Origin: JAHFUI01 sp041485905 | Lineage (GTDB): Bacteria > Acidobacteriota > Vicinamibacteria > Vicinamibacterales > CAVVIG01 | DNA length: 8,339 nucleotides | NCBI GenBank assembly: GCA_041485905.1 | Contig: JBGPKK010000200.1 | Coordinates: forward strand, 1-8,339 | Reading direction: 5' to 3' | Shown here: positions 6,172 to 8,339 of the stretch, one piece after another | Layout of the letters: the number at the start of each line of letters is the position of its first letter | Numbering within the stretch: position 1 is the stretch's first letter | Notes under the pieces: generated by a model | Told to the model about the DNA's origin: nothing | Seen by the model: only the letters and a program-made list of their open reading frames with translations | The model's database searches: none | Made by a program: the position numbers and the translations under genes

Positions 6172-8171
6172 CCAGGCCCAAGGCCTGCACGACCTCCACG
6201 GGCGCGCTACGCGACGCCGTCGGAGGGGTGTTCTCGCCCGACGGCCCGCTCGCGCGACTCCTTCCAGACTTCGAACCGCGTGCCGGCCAGGTCGAAATGG
6301 CGACGGCGATCGCCGACGCGTTTGAATCCGGCGGGATCGTGCTCGCCGAGGCCGGAACGGGCACGGGTAAGACCCTCGCCTACCTCGTCCCGGCGATTCT
6401 CAAGCGCGAACGCGTGCTCATTTCGACCGGCACCAAGACGCTGCAGGAGCAGATCTACTTCAAAGACATCCCCGTGCTGCGCGACGCGCTCGGCGTCCCG
6501 TTCACCGCGGCATATATGAAGGGGCGCGCGAACTACCTGTGTCTGCATCGCCTCGATCAGCTCACGGAGTCCGGCGGATCCTTTCATAACGTCTTCCTAC
6601 CCATCATCCGCCAATGGGCGGGCCACACCGAGACCGGTGACCGCGCCGAGCTCGAGGATCTCCCCGAGGACCTGGCCTTCTGGAACGAGATCTCGGCGAC
6701 GGCCGAGACGTGTCTCGGCACCGAATGCCCGCGATACGACGACTGTTTCGTCACGCTCATGCGGCAGCGCGCGGCGGCGGCGGACGTCGTCATCGTCAAC
6801 CATCATCTGCTGTGCGCCGATGCGTCGGTGCGGCAGAACGCGTACGGCGAGGTCATTCCCTCGTGCAGCCACGCCGTGATCGATGAAGCGCATCAGCTCG
6901 AGGACGTCGCCACACAATATTTCGGCTTCAGCCTCAGCACCTATCGGTTCGAAGAGCTGGCGAGAGACATCGAGCGCGTCGTCGTCGAACATCGCACGAC
7001 CAGCGACGACATCGCGAAGGCAGTGGAAAAGCTTCGCGAGCACGCGCGTCACTTCTTCACCGAGCTGGCGTACGCCCATCGCGGTGACGGACGCCTTCGT
7101 GGTGAAGAACGGGTGCGCGCGACCGATGCGTCATTGGCAGATGCGCGCGAAGCGGGCGCGTATCTGAGCGGCGCGCTCGATCTCGCGGAATCGACCCTGG
7201 CGCTCATGAAGGCTGGCGAGGCCGCGGCTGAGCAGGGCTCGGAGGCCCGAGGAGTCGTCGAGGATGTCGCGGCGCTGGCGCGGCGCGCCGGCGAGATGCG
7301 CGACGAGCTCCGTTTCCTGCTGAGAGCGGGAGATCCCGATTACGTGTACTTCGTGGAGTTTCGCGGGCGCGGCACGTTTCTTCGGGCGTCGCCCATCGAC
7401 GTCTCGAAAGTCGTGCGCGAACTGCTCCTCAATCGGATGCGCACGACCGTGCTGACCTCGGCGACGCTCGCCGTCGGGGGGAGCTTCGACTACATCCGGA
7501 GTCGCCTCGGGATCGGGGACGCCACCGAAATCCGTCTGCCATCCGAGTTCGATTTCGCGCGGCAGACGATTTTGTATCTGCCGCCCCGCATGCCCGATCC
7601 GCGCTCGCCGGAGTTCGCGATGGCGGCGGGCCGCGAGGTTGTCGAAATTCTCAGGCGCTCCCGCGGGCGCGCCTTCGTCCTGTTCACCAGCTACGCGACG
7701 CTGCGTGAAGTCCAGGCGATCGCGGAAATGGCCCTCGACTACCCGATCCTGGTGCAGGGAACGGCTCCCCGGTCGCAGCTGCTCCGGCAGTTCCGCGAGA
7801 CGCCGCACTCGGTGCTGCTCGCGACATCCAGCTTCTGGCAAGGCGTCGACGTGGCAGGCGAGGCACTGAGCTGCGTGATTATCGACAAGCTGCCGTTCGT
7901 TTCGCCGGCCGAGCCGATCACCGCGGCCCGCATCGAGGCGATTCGCGCCAGGGGCGGCGACCCGTTTGGCGAGTACCAGGTCCCGCTCGCGATCCTGACG
8001 CTCCTGCAGGGATTGGGCAGGCTCATCCGCCATCGCCGCGATCGGGGAGTCCTGTCGGTCCTCGATCCGCGGCTGCGGACCAAGCTGTACGGCGCCCGTT
8101 TTCTGGCGTCTTTCCCGCCCGCCCCGACCGTGCACGAGTTGTCCCGCATCGAAGCGTTTTTTTCGGACTGA
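6141..8171 (+). CDS. dinG: DinG/YoaA-type ATP-dependent DNA helicase with iron-sulfur cluster
   Basis: A superfamily 2, XPD-like 5'-3' DNA helicase, in other bacteria linked to DNA repair and resolving R-loops or replication blocks. Seen in order: a Q-like motif FEPRAGQVEMATAI (44-57), Walker A AEAGTGTGKT (69-78), STGTKTLQEQI (95-105), four iron-sulfur cysteines at 134, 191, 196 and 202, IVNHHLL (218-224), the DEAH box (248-251), LTSATLAVGG (438-447), FVLFTSYATL (512-521), SSFWQGVDVAGEALSCVIID (563-582) and QGLGRLIRHRRDRG (623-636). There is no N-terminal exonuclease domain such as Gram-positive DinG carries, so it resembles YoaA in layout. The start is unsure. GTG 6141 (676 residues) overlaps glyA by 31 bases and keeps the family N-terminus. 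GTG 6228 (647 residues) is the only later early start and has GGAGG only two bases away. The tight arrangement suggests co-transcription with rpiB-glyA. Confidence 0.93.
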   Translation: MSHIPAVPGVTRPKACTTSTGALRDAVGGVFSPDGPLARLLPDFEPRAGQVEMATAIADAFESGGIVLAEAGTGTGKTLAYLVPAILKRERVLISTGTKTLQEQIYFKDIPVLRDALGVPFTAAYMKGRANYLCLHRLDQLTESGGSFHNVFLPIIRQWAGHTETGDRAELEDLPEDLAFWNEISATAETCLGTECPRYDDCFVTLMRQRAAAADVVIVNHHLLCADASVRQNAYGEVIPSCSHAVIDEAHQLEDVATQYFGFSLSTYRFEELARDIERVVVEHRTTSDDIAKAVEKLREHARHFFTELAYAHRGDGRLRGEERVRATDASLADAREAGAYLSGALDLAESTLALMKAGEAAAEQGSEARGVVEDVAALARRAGEMRDELRFLLRAGDPDYVYFVEFRGRGTFLRASPIDVSKVVRELLLNRMRTTVLTSATLAVGGSFDYIRSRLGIGDATEIRLPSEFDFARQTILYLPPRMPDPRSPEFAMAAGREVVEILRRSRGRAFVLFTSYATLREVQAIAEMALDYPILVQGTAPRSQLLRQFRETPHSVLLATSSFWQGVDVAGEALSCVIIDKLPFVSPAEPITAARIEAIRARGGDPFGEYQVPLAILTLLQGLGRLIRHRRDRGVLSVLDPRLRTKLYGARFLASFPPAPTVHELSRIEAFFSD

Positions 8172-8201
8172 GGTAAACTAGCTCTTACGCGATCGTCGTA
8201 A

Positions 8202-8216
8202 TTCCTGATTAGGAGG
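8202..8216 (+). promoter_or_regulatory. Strong ribosome binding site of the last gene, within a small possible hairpin
   Basis: AGGAGG (8211-8216) lies six bases before the ATG at 8223, a near-perfect match with ideal spacing. TCCT (8203-8206) can pair with AGGA (8211-8214) over a GATT loop, with one extra T-G pair (8202 with 8215). The pairing is weak and may be chance. The 51 bases between the helicase stop and this ATG hold no clear terminator. TAAACT (8174-8179) is a poor -10 candidate. Confidence 0.6.
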
Positions 8217-8222
8217 CACTCC

Positions 8223-8339
8223 ATGATCCGCCGACAATCCGGCCGACTGACCGGCCTTGTGTTGTGGGCCGTGTTGGCGACGCTGGCCTTCGCCCTGCCC
8301 GCCGGGGCCCAGGGGCTCGTCTCGGGCACGGTCACAGAC
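8223..8339 (+). CDS. Exported protein with N-terminal signal peptide (cut by window edge)
   Basis: Thirty-nine codons are visible, open at the right edge. The protein has a basic start (MIRRQSGRL), a hydrophobic core (GLVLWAVLATLAFAL, 11-25) and a PAGAQ stretch (26-30) with a likely signal peptidase I cut after Ala29 or close by. It is followed by GLVSGTVTD (31-39). The GxVSGTVTD type of mature start is typical of a carboxypeptidase-regulatory-like or CnaB-like domain, which in Acidobacteriota often heads TonB-dependent outer-membrane receptors. That assignment is an inference from nine residues. The start is well supported by AGGAGG six bases upstream. It is separated from the helicase gene by 51 bases and may have its own promoter. 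Confidence 0.75.
   Translation, partial: MIRRQSGRLTGLVLWAVLATLAFALPAGAQGLVSGTVTD

Noticed and set aside
7131..8135. Long minus-strand open frame of 334 codons opposite the helicase
   Set aside because: It is an antisense shadow of clear helicase motifs, Arg/Ala/Glu-rich with no recognisable fold. The same holds for 4900-5784 opposite glyA.
8145..8163. T-rich run at the end of the helicase gene as an intrinsic terminator
   Set aside because: The CGC/GCG stem before the T run is only three pairs, and the run encodes the last helicase residues. It is too weak to call.
1..8339. CRISPR arrays, tRNA or rRNA genes, phage or defence genes
   Set aside because: No regularly spaced repeats, no tRNA cloverleaf or CCA-ended gene, no rRNA motifs, and no integrase, nuclease or toxin-like frames were seen. 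The only repeat is the short palindromic element at 4363-4475.

Overview
The window is GC-rich bacterial DNA, densely packed with genes on both strands. Several features fit an Acidobacteriota genome, perhaps Vicinamibacteria: the base composition, a YfhO/GT-C-like membrane protein with a discoidin tail, a final gene that begins like the carboxypeptidase-regulatory/TonB-receptor proteins common in that phylum, and a palindromic repeat around TGTCCGGCTTCAGCCGGAC that I recall from such genomes. The taxonomic call rests on recollection and inference. It was not searched.

Layout. Positions 1-4364 hold three genes on the minus strand. In transcription order they are an RlmI-type 23S rRNA cytosine methyltransferase (4364-3195), a large membrane protein with a C-terminal discoidin-like domain (3195-910) whose ATG overlaps the previous stop as TGATG, and thiC (from 814, running off the left edge). 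A TPP riboswitch (893-815) precedes thiC, and its 3' strand ends directly against the thiC start codon.

The divergent promoter region (4365-4486) is almost wholly filled by a REP/MITE-like element. It has two outward-facing palindromes and one degenerate internal copy. Its left tip overlaps the rlmI start codon and its right tip supplies the best -10 sequences for rpiB.

On the plus strand rpiB (4487-4930) and glyA (4927-6171) overlap as ATGA. They are followed by a DinG/YoaA-type iron-sulfur helicase (about 6141-8171), then by the first 39 codons of an exported protein with its own strong ribosome binding site (8223 to the right edge). Most genes are housekeeping: thiamine pyrimidine synthesis, one-carbon metabolism, pentose phosphate isomerisation, rRNA modification and DNA repair. 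RpiB, ThiC and GlyA touch pentose phosphate, thiamine and one-carbon/purine metabolism, but physical coupling is seen only for rpiB-glyA.

I found no phage, CRISPR, toxin-antitoxin or defence system, and nothing that looks like a wholly new system. The most interesting parts are non-coding: the repeat element with compensatory stem changes between two start codons, and the minimal riboswitch that appears to hide the ribosome binding site inside its own aptamer.
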